From: Leptodontidium sp. MPI-SDFR-AT-0119
Lineage: Eukaryota; Ascomycota; Leotiomycetes; Helotiales; Leptodontidiaceae
Length of the DNA: 64,000 bases
NCBI GenBank assembly: GCA_020726505.1
Contig: JAHLEZ010000010.1
Span: 1,116,001-1,180,000 of the forward strand
Direction of reading: 5' to 3'
This document shows, one piece after another, positions 1-11,400 of the stretch (positions within the stretch are counted from its first letter, which is position 1; every line of letters begins with the position of its first letter). The position numbers and the translations under genes were made by a program. The notes below the pieces were generated by a model. That model was not told where the DNA came from, ran no database searches, and was given only the letters and a program-made list of their open reading frames with translations.

Positions 1-696
1 CTTGTTACTAGCCGGCTTATCACAGATAACGCAACTCTTCTGCGCGCGCGTCAGGAACCCTATCTCCACAGCAGCGAGGAAGACATTAGCGCCCGTGTCG
101 GGATCGTACACGAATGTGCGATCTGCGAAGGGCCTTTTCATGGCTTCTTCTTGCTGCTGGTGTTTCCGGACTTTGGTGGACCATTCGAGAAGTCGGACTG
201 AGGCGAGGGTTTGGGCGTCGAGGGATTGCTGTTGCAGCCAGTAGATGCGGCGTTTGAGGATCGCGGAGGGGGAAAGTTCGGTTCTGTCTGAGCGCTCTGG
301 GATGGGGTCGATGGCTGAGAGGGAATCATATCGCTCGGGGTAGGTACAGCCACACTTACCTGGGACGAGGTTGATGTATCGATGGAGATCTCTACATCGG
401 GGTTGTGGGAATGGTAGTTGAGACCCGGGCTTGGGAGCCATTCGGATGGGGGATGGTGGTGGAGGTCGGCTGATTAGGAGTCGCCCGACGCGCTCGTAAG
501 GGAAGTTCTCGTCCTTGTTGAAGTGGATGCATGATCTGTGATGGTCAGCCAATGTCATCGTGTGGCCACAGTCTTCATAGAAGTCTATCTTGACTCCGCA
601 GCAGATTACTTCATCTATATTTTTAGATTGAGAGCCTATCTTCTGCTGCTCGGGCTCCTTGGGTGCGATCTTGCGAGAGAAGTTGGGAGCCGTCAT
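1..696 (-). CDS. Cysteine-rich CG[C/H]-H-C family protein, 3' end outside window
   Basis: The frame is open from an ATG at 696-694 to the left edge (232 codons if unspliced), so the C-terminus is missing. Near residues 32-56 it carries CC, then C43-G-H45, H52 and C56, and a C-x2-C lies near the window edge. This is the C-G-[C/H]-x(6-10)-H-x3-C pattern shared with four genes at 32.4-39.2 kb, suggesting a small zinc-binding fold. A glutamine/glutamate-rich helical stretch (residues about 165-195) resembles the charged helices of those genes. A 45-base segment at 359-315 starts GTAAGTG and ends CCTCTCAG, so it is probably an in-frame intron; removal leaves the frame open. I do not recognise a named family and infer no function beyond likely metal binding. 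A TATA-like stretch lies just upstream at about 745-753. Confidence 0.72.
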   Translation of the reverse strand, partial: MTAPNFSRKIAPKEPEQQKIGSQSKNIDEVICCGVKIDFYEDCGHTMTLADHHRSCIHFNKDENFPYERVGRLLISRPPPPSPIRMAPKPGSQLPFPQPRCRDLHRYINLVPGKCGCTYPERYDSLSAIDPIPERSDRTELSPSAILKRRIYWLQQQSLDAQTLASVRLLEWSTKVRKHQQQEEAMKRPFADRTFVYDPDTGANVFLAAVEIGFLTRAQKSCVICDKPASNK

Positions 697-3600
697 GTTC
701 GGAGCAATTTTGGTGTACAAAGCAGCCCTTTACATGGGGGTGCCTTTAAATATGGAATAATGGCATTGCGACGGGATTCGACCCAAAGAGAGGTCCTCAG
801 ATCTTTGTTGTTAATTGTCACTACAAAGCATACTAAGTGTTATTAATGCATACATTGTCAAGTCATCCAATAACCACTTTATTCTCGCTCGGTATACACA
901 AAGAAATATCCAAATTAAAACACGTCAAAGGTTCGTCGCGGCGTTTCGTCATGATATCAACAAAGAGAAATTTACTGCAATGCCAAGAATTCAAGATAGG
1001 GTAGATGTCAACAAACAAACATCAAAGGCAAGCGATGACCCCACGCTTTCAGGGATCTAGACCTGCATCAGATGATCATGATCATCTTTCTAAGCACCAA
1101 CATGTTCCATAACATCATCATCACCTCATATATCGGAAGCGACGGACATCAGCTCGGATTCAAGGGAGAATAATCACTATCCTCTCATCCCGCATCGACG
1201 ACTCGGCATTACTCTGTACAGGAGACAGCAAATGTTAAATGGTCGAGCCAATTAAAGAGCAAGATCTAATATCCTGACTCAATGATTGGTCTGTACAGGC
1301 TCAAAGCCCCACCGCAACTGGTGACATTTAACATTTACTATGGCCTGTAGGTAGTAACAGAGATCTGTAGATACAGGCCTAACCGGACCAAAATATCTCA
1401 ATCATCTCCAGAACACGAGGTCCTAGACCTGGCATCACCTCACCGCAAACATGCGTCAGCAACTCTCGAGTAATCACGCATTACGAGGCCCCCAGGCAAA
1501 CCTTCTCCTCTCTGATATCCTCAGGGGTTTTGTTGGGCGCCTCGATACGAAGGGGAATCAACATGTCGATCCTACCTGTCAAGAACAGCATGTAGCGCGG
1601 TTGCGATTGTGGTCTGATGTCTGCACGATCTCGCCAGGTCTTGGAAAGAGACTCTGCGAGGTTGAGATGTACGCACGGTAGGCAACATGCAAGGCTGCGT
1701 GCGAGGTGCTGACGGTACATGAATATCTCACTCTAATATCGGATTACAAAACATCCGTAGAAAGAGCCCTTCGTCCTATCGGCTTGTGAGGAACCTGCAT
1801 ACCCTAGGTGTTTAAATGCCGAAGTATTGATTGGATATCCTCACGTCCATCAATTACTGGATTTCATTATTATTTGAATTTTAATATTTCCCTGTTATTT
1901 CTTTTTTGAGTTTCTTTCGGAAGTCAACCGAGTCAACCGAGGGAGATCTTGTCTCGGGGAGGGTTCGGAAAACAAGTCGGGGGAGGAGGTCCACTTGCCG
2001 AACATGACACCCCTCGAATGCGGGGTAGATCTTTCCTTACTCGAGGCGTTCCTTCATCCGATTTTGGTGCTAAGATGGCGGAGGGCTTTGACATCTATGA
2101 CATCTATACTGGCTATTGTTCGGGGGCATTCGGGTAGGTATCGTCGACATGAGTCAATTTTGCACGACGAAGAGATATTGACTTTGTGTCTAGGGATGGC
2201 CTGAAGGTGGTGTTGGGCAGGAAGGAATGTAGACTTGCTTGAACTTGGAGTCATCGTGTCGAGCCTATCGAGGTGGCCTGATTCAACTGACATGAAAGTT
2301 GGAGCCGTTCGCACGGGATAGAAGAAAGAGAGTTTGGGCTAGGCAAAGAAATGGAGAGAGAGACCGAAATGAGGGGGAGATGTACCCCAGACGAAGCTAG
2401 AAAATGCGGCTGCCACGCAGCTTTGGATGAGCTGAAGGCTTTCCCCGCAGATTCAACGAACCGAATGTTAAGGTATCTGTCTGAAATGAGGTCTCAACAA
2501 AAATACCGACGACAACTCCCGAATCTTAAACAAAGCCAATTTGTAGCTCGCCAAATAACACCAGTATCACATCCTAGTGTCCGCGGTCCGGCACAATGCC
2601 ATCGTCGGGGTAGAGGATCTGGTGACGGAAAACCTTGAAAGTTTCCCCCTCAAAGCCAGCGAGTGTCCATGTGCCCAGGATCCCAAAGCAATGATACTAA
2701 ATATTGCCGTGCTGTAGGAATGGGCATGGCGGCTATGGCTTTAGCAAAGGACCACTCGGCCAGAAACTGTAGTGCAGTACGTAATGATGCAAATGGTGGG
2801 AAATTAGAAGAACAGCATGATAGACGTGATGTCAGGATATCCCAGGAAGCATCGGCAATACATTTACGAACGAGGTGGTGATGACTGGACCCAGATGACA
2901 CGAACAAGTCATCAACATCCGAAAAGAAAACAAGAAAATGACCCAAGCCTTGGTCTGACATCGCTCGAATCCTTCTGACCGGTACACTACTCGACTTCCC
3001 TGTAGATGGATCTCACTAAGAGATTGCCACATTGAGATACCCCGAAGTGATCTCCACGTGAGTGACCCCCCTTTCTCCCGCATCGAAGCTCTCGCTTGGC
3101 ATTTGGACCCTGCGGAGAGAATACCGCCTCGACTGACTCGTAGTCCCAACGCAATGATGAAATGAAAGAATTGAGAGTTCCGGATGGTGTCGCCGGAAAA
3201 GACTTTTCCAAGCCAAAATCGCAAGAAGATATGGAAACCCGCCTCCGATACGAGGGCAACAAACAAGGCATTAACAACATGCCACCGCTGCGGAACATAC
3301 ACCAGTCAGGGCGATGACAAGCAGTTGCAACGGTTTGGTTTAAAGTCAAACTCTAAACAACATTCCCCAGACTCTAAGCAAGAAAAGTAGAACCGAAGTT
3401 TTAGCAGAGTTAACCAAAAGAAATAAATAATAAAGAAATATTCAGAAATAATATTCAGAAGTAATACTCCTTGAAGCAAGGAAATGGAGAATATCTGCAA
3501 CGGTTTCTTGGGTCATGCACCTTGTCGTCATCAGCTAATTCAGACGCCGACTCTCCCCCTCTCGGATTACCCCACTTGGAAAGTGTATCCCTCCAAGCCA

Positions 3601-6600
3601 TCAAGAGAAGCGCCGTGGTTCTGCCACCGTCAGAAACCGTCAACTGTACACCACGGGTAGTGAGAAAGAAAATGGATAGTCAGGCATCAAGATTATGTCC
3701 CTGACTACAGGATATCGCAGATGCTCAGATGCATGCTACCTACCAAAGCTCCACAATTCACGTCTCAAGATCATGACATGGGATCTACACGTAGGCAAGT
3801 CAAGTGCTGTTGCGGCTAATAAGGTAAGAGAAGAGCGGTCTCAAGACAAGCTTTGAAGAGGTGCAGTAACGCAGTTCATGCGAACAATGCGGTATGCATG
3901 TCTTCTGGTCTGCTACGTGCAGAATCTGCAGTTGGGAAGCACGACACCCCTCTCGTTTGCGCCCAAGATGGGGCGGTCTGTCGACTCAACAGGAGGCTTG
4001 TTGTATTCTATCAGCCTTGCGGTGAAGAGGAGTAAAGGACCGCGATACCCGAGTTCACCGGAGTACCCCTCAATTGACCCTCAAAACCCACCTCAGAATA
4101 TTGCTTTTTGGGCGAGTATGGGTGGGTTGAAGATATTTTATCCACGAGACCAACAGGACGAGAGAGAAGAGATTTGTTATTATTATTTCAGCAATTACGA
4201 AACTCCAACACGTCGGCGATTTCCACTCCTATCCAAGACACATACCGCTCTTTATGGAAGGTACATACTGTACGGAGGTACCCCTCCCCCACCACCTGGA
4301 ATCCAAACAGCCCTCCTCAACATCTTCAACTTCACATCAGGCTAAATAAACCCACCCCATCACATCAACCAACCCCCTCCACTTGATTCAAAAGAATCAG
4401 CAGTACCAAGTGGAGACCCAGAACCCTTCTTGCATGTACACATCTTCCCTGCGCAGCCTTACCAAAGAAACAACCCCTTGCAAGACCGCTTTCATCTCTT
4501 GCCTGCCACCACCAAGTCTCGACCATCATATGAAATATATACGTAATAAGCGTCCGAGTCACCTCCAGAATTTTCTCTCTTGAAACAGAAGATTTTGCAC
4601 TTTTTGAAAAGGATTTGTTACTTTGCAGAGAAATATAATGGGGGACGAGAAGAGTGTGGATCCAGCACGAAAAAGAGAAGGGCCGTTGACTGTGACAGCC
4701 TTGCGGTGTTTTTCATGTGATGCTTCTCCACTGCATTCTAGAATTTCTTTATTTTTATATACTACCAAGTAGGTAGCCTCGTGGCGACGGGAGACTCCGA
4801 AGACAGTGTTAATGGGAAGAAAGAAATGCATTCATTTGCAACCTCATGATTCAGCAGTGAAAATTTCATCTAGTAGTGCTGACCGTCCCCTTCCAGTTCC
4901 AGCCATGGAGTCCATCCGAGACAGACATGGTACAAGTATGTATGTAGAAAACAAAATAAACACCAAGAAGAAATGGAGAATTACCGCCGCCCCAGAATTG
5001 CGCAATAACACACTAACCTGCAACAATAAATCTCATTTCCATTATTAAATAAATGCACAAAATAAACAAAAGCCGTACAAGTCATCTTCACCTGCAGAGA
5101 TTTCCCACCACCCCTCCGTACTTACGCGCTCCAACCCCCTTCCCACTCATAGCCCCCAAACCACATCCATTGACAGAACCAATCAGCTCGACCTCTTCAC
5201 CGCCGTTATGCAAGCGCTGGCACGCGCAACACACCCACACCCACTGCACAAGTGTTTTATGCTCGCTCGCCTATGGTCTACCAATAGGAAAATTATGCTA
5301 TTTATGCAACTGCCAACAAAATGTACAGGACTGCACATCGAGTTATGCTATGCGCCGTGGATTAATCATTCTTCCGATATGTGTGTGGGATGTATTCTTT
5401 TGCGCGCGCGCATCGTCTGAAGCGCTGTGGTTATGTTTGTGATGGCCGCCCAACACTTGAAGCGCTGTATCCAAGCGCTGAACTTTCTCTCATGATCGCT
5501 GGAATGGACAGCCTCAGCCCCTGAAAAATAAGCGAGACGCTGCTTCATACCCAAACACAACCACAAACACAAACACAACCACAACCACAGCCACAACCTG
5601 CAAGTACCGAAGCCATCCTTACTGCAGACAGAAATACATTTCAGCTTGCTCTTCTGTTTAATTAATTAATCCATCCTCCAAATATCGAATTAAAAAAAAT
5701 AATAAATATGAAGAGAGAAAAAAAACATCCCACTCCGTCTGACCTCAGCCACCATCTCGATCTTCATCCCTTCGTACCTCTCCCTCTCCCTCTCGTAGAG
5801 CCATCCAATCCAATCCATCCCCGGTTTTCTCTTCTTTAAGTTTCGTTTCTATTGTAACCCCACGATCACATCGCATCGCATCGTATCGTGTTGTCTGGTC
5901 TGTACATCCCCAAACACAGTCATCCTTCCAACCCCCATCCCCTCAGACCCCAGGCCAGGATCTCCAACCCCATCTTCCCCGATCCAACAGATCTCTCATA
6001 CCAACGAACTCATCGTGAAGAAATCTTACATCCGTTGTCGAATCTCACGCAGCGATGTAACGAGGGGGGAGGGGAGGGAGTGGCTGACCGGTCCGTCGCG
6101 CACTGCAGATGAATAGACAGGGCTGCTCGGGTGAGATCTAAGTAAGGTTGAAGCGCGGTTTTGGTGGTCATCTGTTCTGTTTATGAAAGTGTTCGAATCT
6201 TCTGTAGGAGTGAAGGGGAGAAGGAGAAGGGAGAGCAAACGGCGGGACTGTCTTGTCTATCTGACCGAGCGTGTAAGTGAGGTGAGGTGAGCGAACGAAG
6301 CGAGTTCGTCGTGATCTGATCCTGAAGAGGATTCAATTCATCCGGTCAGCTTGATTCAGCCCAGCCCCAGCTCAGCTTTTCGGCAGTTGTTTGTAGAACA
6401 CTAGAAGATTGGAATGCTGCAGAAAGTACCCAAGATAACAATAGCAACAGATCGGAAATAAAATCAAATATTAAACAAATGGAATTCGGAGAGCAAATGG
6501 TACCTCTTTTTCGATTGCCGACTAAGGGGCTCGCTTATCCCAAAGGTTGAATAGGGGGAAGGTCAAGAAAGACTAGACGACAAACGAAGGGATAGTAAGG

Positions 6601-8702
6601 ACCAAACTCACTATTGCGCTCTTCCCTCATTCCTTTCCTCGTACGGCCTCAACAACCCCCTTTCTCATCATCTTCGCCAGCGCCCGATTCATACCACCTC
6701 TTCACATGCAACACAACCCCCACGTCCATCACATGCGCTGTATCTGTCTGGCTCCCAACATATCCTGCACAGCAGCTGGTTGACTCACAAACCTCATCTT
6801 GTCACCAAATCAAGACATCAAGCATTCTATCATTCAGTCATCAAAAATACGTACCCTTAGAATAAAAAAAATGGGAAGTGGACAACCAAATATAAGAGAA
6901 CCCATCCACAACACCAGTGTGGGAACACACGATTCCCACAACCAGGGTCTCTGTCCAACACAGCCAAGTCACGAACGAAGCGATTCGGAAACGAGGCTAC
7001 CACCTACTTCCACAACAACCCAACCCAACACAACATACTACACAGCAAAGCACAGACTACCTTTCCACCGAACTTCCATTTCAAATAGTCTATAATATGT
7101 ACGATAGATATTATCAACCCCCTTTCGAAACCGGGCACTCGTTCCTCACCCTCAACCTAGTGTAGCACAGCATACCATGTTGTACATCTATCATCCCGCC
7201 TCAATCCCAATCACCATCACCACAATCCCATCCATCACAGAAAGCTGAAGCCAAAACCACAGCCCAGCCCCAGTAGCCGGGGAAGGGAAGGCACCCCATC
7301 CATCATCTCCCGTCATCACAAATCACTTTTCCTCCCTCACATACGTGACGCTCACTCGCAGTACTGCACCGTACTTACTGTACAACATCACCATTCATGT
7401 CTCTATCCACATTATCCACATGCCACATGTTCCATCCCCTCCACGCCAAGAACCCCCAACCTACCAACCTACCCGAATGTCGTACCACAACTGTACAACA
7501 CCATCGTGAGTCTTAGTCCCTCGGACCCACATTCCTGCACTGCTGTCGTACATACCGCACATGTTACACATACATGTATCGGGAAACCTCATCGTGCACA
7601 GCATGCAAGAATGACCTAAGCCAGTGTGTGACGGCACTGATGACGGACTGACGGACGGATGTGACTCGAGTACACTCGACTAGACTCGAGGCTTGTTCAG
7701 TTGCGATCAGTCAGATGTTGTACGGCAGGCATATCTATCTATCTACATACTAGATTTCGGATTTCTCTACTTGTAGTAGATGTAGAGTCGTAGTTTCAGC
7801 CTTGGTTAGATAGATGAGTGGTTTCTTGCTGATGTCACTGGTTTTGGTTTCACAGATGTCACGAAGGAAGTGCAAGGTGAAGTTTGGTATACATGAACAG
7901 GTTTTTGATTGTTTTTTGACTCACAGCTCTGCTAGCAGGCGTGGTGATACTACTCGCTATTTTGGCTCTCTTCTCAGGTGTTTGGCTGATATGCAGTCAA
8001 AACCACCTCCTCTTGCTTGCTGGCTCACTCGCTGGCTCGTCAGTCGAATCTGCATACAGATTGACATCCCTTTCACTTTCCTCCTGAGCCCAAGTCACAA
8101 GCCGACCTCAACTATCGTAGCACACACCATGTACAAAAAACAGGCCACTGAAACTTCAGTTTGGCCGACAAAAAGATCGATCCCTGGTATCTTCCGTAAA
8201 ACGCCGAAAAAAATCAAGTGAGTGCGACTAGTCTGGGACTGAAGTCAAAAACTCGGTATCAATAAAACAAACTGCAAAGCGGACTAAAAAATGTGCCGCC
8301 AATCTTCTTTTCCGTACCAGACACATGCCTTGCAACCAGTGATGGAGGAAGGTGCATGGTCAAAAACGCCACCCATGTTTAGGCTGTTCCGCGCACGCAA
8401 TGATGTGAAGTCAAGAAATCATAACAATAAAAATGTCGCTGATAAGCAAATGCTGTTGCTGAAAGCAAGAGACATTATCCCATGTCCGATGCCGATGCTC
8501 CGTGTTAAACCGCACGCCTGCTTCTATGCCAAGAATGCTAGGTCGATGAATGCTGAGGCTGTGAAGCCGATGTAGCTTAAGTGTACTTCTTTTCGTGTGC
8601 TGAAGATGACTTGATGCCAACGTATATATGTTTGCCGAGCCCTCAATGCGCAATCCGTTTCCGTCTCGAATTACATTATGCGACTGATATGAGCCTTTGT
8701 AT
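697..8702. other. 8 kb stretch without a supportable gene
   Basis: No open frame here combines length, protein-like composition and splice signals. The longest frames (for example around 2832-3302 minus and 3878-4345 plus) have no recognisable motif. About 4.3-8.0 kb is rich in C and T on the plus strand, with many CCATCC and CACA runs, and includes an A/C-rich simple repeat near 5.55 kb. Part of it must be 3' sequence of the gene at 8703-10529 (minus) and 5' sequence of the gene at 1-696. Confidence 0.6.
5551..5598. repeat. A/C-rich simple repeat (CCACAA/CAAACA)n
   Basis: Imperfect repetition of CCACAA and CAAACA units is visible over about 48 bases. It lies in a gene-free region. Confidence 0.8.
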
Positions 8703-10529
8703 CTACCATCCTCTAGAGTGGTATTCGCCTAGTCCCTGACCGTAGTAGTCGTTCCAGGTAGACTTCTGGCTGTCTTCCTTGTCCATGAAGACCTTCTCTG
8801 GGTATTGCTTGAGGTTTGCAACGTCGTGGGCTGTGTGTCTTCGCTTCAGCACAGCATTGGCAGTCTGGGACTTCTGTTTACGTTCCCAGAGGAGATGTTG
8901 GCGAAGACTGACGGTGAGTTCGGATGCGAGCATGTTTCGGCGGGTTGTTCGAGGTGAGAGAGCGAGTTGATGTGGGGTAGTGTTCGTGGTGGTTGGGATG
9001 ATGGGTTGGGCAGCTGATCGTGGGATCTCGGAGATTGGCTTGAGACCCTTCTTCATCATGAGAGGAGCGGCATCATCGGAGTCTGGCGAGGCTGCAAGAG
9101 ATGGTCCGTTGGGGGAGGATGTGCGCGAACGGTGCAGAGCAGGTGTCGATCTGGAAGCGGCAGCAGCAGTTGCAAGAGCGTTGGCCCTGTCATTCTGATG
9201 AAGCATAGTGGTGATCAAGGATCGGCGGGAAGTCAAGTTTGGCCTCGAGTCGACGCGTTGGAAGAAAGTCTTCTCGTCGATGCTTGCGTTGCCACTGTCC
9301 TCAACTGAATCCTCCCAATCCGAAGAGTCGTCATCGTCGTCAATGGCACTCTCGTCAATCTCGTCCTCGTCGGTCTCGAACACGTCGTCGTCGAATACTG
9401 GCTCCTCCTTGATCGTCCGGGTGGCGACCTCCTCCCTGAATGAAGTGACCTTCTTGTTGCTGGAAAGAGGTCGGCTTTCAGCCATTGCACTTTGCAACTT
9501 CATCTTTTGTGGGAGTGAGCTCTCGTCCTCGTTTGATGATCCACCGAAGCTGAAAACGGCCTTCTTCTTCTGTTGAATCGGTTGCAGGTTGCTCTCCATC
9601 GAGTTGGTCTGCTCGCTCAAAGAGTCTTCACCTGAAGATCCACCGAGGGCGAACATGTTGTGCTTCTTTGGTTGTGGTCCTTTGGCAGCAGGAGCGTCGG
9701 TGAGATCAGTTGTAGGGATGGAAGAGGGAGCTGTTAGAAGAGGGATTGATCGGTAGGAAGAGCTGACATGTGAAGGAGAGAAGCCTCTGACAACGCTGGT
9801 GGTGCTTCTTTCGGAGGTGGCGCTGGCAGCAGATGATGCTTGTGATCCTAGAGCCGACTGTTCAGAGCCGGCATCCGAGGTAAAGGATGTCTCGACAGGT
9901 TCGACGATTTGAGGAGGGGATTGCACTGGTTCTGGGATCTTCTCGGCAACTGGCGCGAGGTAGGTGTGTTTGCTGGGAGCAAGAGGCTCAAGATCCTTCT
10001 TCTCCTTGATAGTGATGACCATCTTCTCGAGGTCACCGGGTGTGATATGTCGTTCATGGCCACGACTACGGCTGTTTACTGAATCTTGTCTTTGCCTTTC
10101 TGGGTGGGAGATGTCGAGAGGAGCGGACGTCGAAGAAGAGTTGTCGGTGTCAAACTCTAGAGCTTCTTCATCTAATGAGTCGAGACTTCCAGACAGACTT
10201 GGTACTTCCGCGCAGGAGTACCGACCTTCTGAACTTCTTGAAGAGATTGAAATAGCTGGAGTAGTGGCGTTGGCTTCTGATACTGGATCGCAGCAGAAAG
10301 TCTCTCTGTTCCACAATCTCCAACTGAGGTTCTCTAACCTCCGTCCCTCTTCTAATGAACCAGCGCATCTGGAAAAAACTACACTTGAGTTAGTACGTAC
10401 GCTTGGCCCAATGCCAGTCTTCTGCTCACCTGTCCACATGCTGAAGAGATTCTCGACGTTTCGTGTGTCGACCTTGTGGATGAGGCCTGCGTCGACGGTC
10501 AAGACCGGTGTGGTTAATCGTGAAGGCAT
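8703..10529 (-). CDS. DUF1752 (AreA-like N-terminal)/DUF3295 protein, Mks1-like
   Basis: I read two exons, 10529-10430 and 10378-8703, joined over a 51-base intron (GTGAGC donor, TACTAAC branch, GTGTAG acceptor), giving 591 residues. Splicing restores the motif ENLFSMWTVFSRCAGS followed by GRRLENLSWRLW near residues 27-60. That is the DUF1752 (GATA_AreA) region found in AreA-type and Mks1-type fungal regulators. The rest is low complexity with acidic stretches, two FGGSS-like motifs, and a conserved C-terminus (SRRSLITTML, LLWERKQKSQTANAVLKRRH, a terminal Y-H-S-R-G-W) typical of DUF3295 proteins. Family knowledge places such proteins in nitrogen/TOR and retrograde nutrient signalling; there is no zinc finger, so it is not a GATA factor itself. 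The unspliced frame is also open and would insert 17 residues inside the DUF1752 motif. It stands alone between long gene-free stretches. Confidence 0.88.
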   Translation of the reverse strand: MPSRLTTPVLTVDAGLIHKVDTRNVENLFSMWTGEQKTGIGPSVRTNSSVVFSRCAGSLEEGRRLENLSWRLWNRETFCCDPVSEANATTPAISISSRSSEGRYSCAEVPSLSGSLDSLDEEALEFDTDNSSSTSAPLDISHPERQRQDSVNSRSRGHERHITPGDLEKMVITIKEKKDLEPLAPSKHTYLAPVAEKIPEPVQSPPQIVEPVETSFTSDAGSEQSALGSQASSAASATSERSTTSVVRGFSPSHVSSSYRSIPLLTAPSSIPTTDLTDAPAAKGPQPKKHNMFALGGSSGEDSLSEQTNSMESNLQPIQQKKKAVFSFGGSSNEDESSLPQKMKLQSAMAESRPLSSNKKVTSFREEVATRTIKEEPVFDDDVFETDEDEIDESAIDDDDDSSDWEDSVEDSGNASIDEKTFFQRVDSRPNLTSRRSLITTMLHQNDRANALATAAAASRSTPALHRSRTSSPNGPSLAASPDSDDAAPLMMKKGLKPISEIPRSAAQPIIPTTTNTTPHQLALSPRTTRRNMLASELTVSLRQHLLWERKQKSQTANAVLKRRHTAHDVANLKQYPEKVFMDKEDSQKSTWNDYYGQGLGEYHSRGW

Positions 10530-11018
10530 TGTATCGGATCTGCTCGAGCGCGCGAGCTGTTATAAGTGTGAAGACACGACTGCAGCGAGATGCTCGCGAT
10601 TGACTCGCAGAGCGATCTGGAGAAAGCGGTGGAGAAGTAGACGACCTGTTTGATGGTCGATGTAGATGTGCGCGCGGTCGAGGGGTAGAAGTAACTGGCG
10701 GTGGGTGTTAATCGGTATCGTACTCGATAGCAGAGGCGAGCTGCATTAAACGAATGCGGCGGCTGGTGGCACTGTCGATGATGATGAATCGATGGGAATG
10801 CTCTGGAAGGCACAAGATGGGTCGATGCGGTAGAATAGTTGCTGTTGTTGTTGTTGCACTGCGGGTGGAAGGCAGAATATGGAGTTGTACTGCGGTGTTG
10901 TTGTGGCTGTGGTTTGTGTTGTTGGGAGAAGTGGAAGACAGTCAGTCGAATGCAGGAAGGGAGGGTTGTCAGTTATGTGGATGTCGCGTCTGGATGTATG
11001 CGGCAGGGCAAGGCAGGC

Positions 11019-11036
11019 GGGCTGGCTGGCTGGCTG
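11019..11036. repeat. (GGCT)n microsatellite
   Basis: At least four tandem GGCT units are visible upstream of the DUF3295-type gene. Confidence 0.85.
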
Positions 11037-11378
11037 CTTGGATGGGTGATGAGTGATATGATGGGCTGGACTGGCTGGGCCTCCGTTTTCTGGTTCTCGG
11101 GCTGGCTTTTCCCCTAGCTGGGGACGGAGTGGGGTGAAAAGCTAGAAGGGCCGACCTCAGATCTAGTCCTAAAGGGGCAGTCGGCGAGGGAGGCGCTATG
11201 ATGAAAGGGGTAGTATCCTGCTAGCCTGCAAACCCCTGCGGAATGATCGGGATTGCAGGGTCGGGAGAAGGAGGCGTGAGGCTTGACAGGGGAAGGGGGA
11301 TGAAGAGGGAGAAGAAGGAAAAGCCTTGGAAAGATGGGGGTAAACGGCGATACGGTACTGGAGCGGTAAGTAAGGCAG

Positions 11379-11400
11379 AGAGTGAGTGAGTGAGTGAGTG
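11379..11400. repeat. (GAGT)n microsatellite
   Basis: Five or more tandem GAGT/GTGA units are visible. Confidence 0.9.

Noticed and set aside
2832..3302. 156-codon minus-strand frame
   Set aside because: No motif, no splice support, and competing frames in the same place. Likely chance.
9964..10653. 229-codon plus-strand frame
   Set aside because: It is the antisense shadow of the DUF3295-type gene, whose frame carries recognisable conserved motifs.
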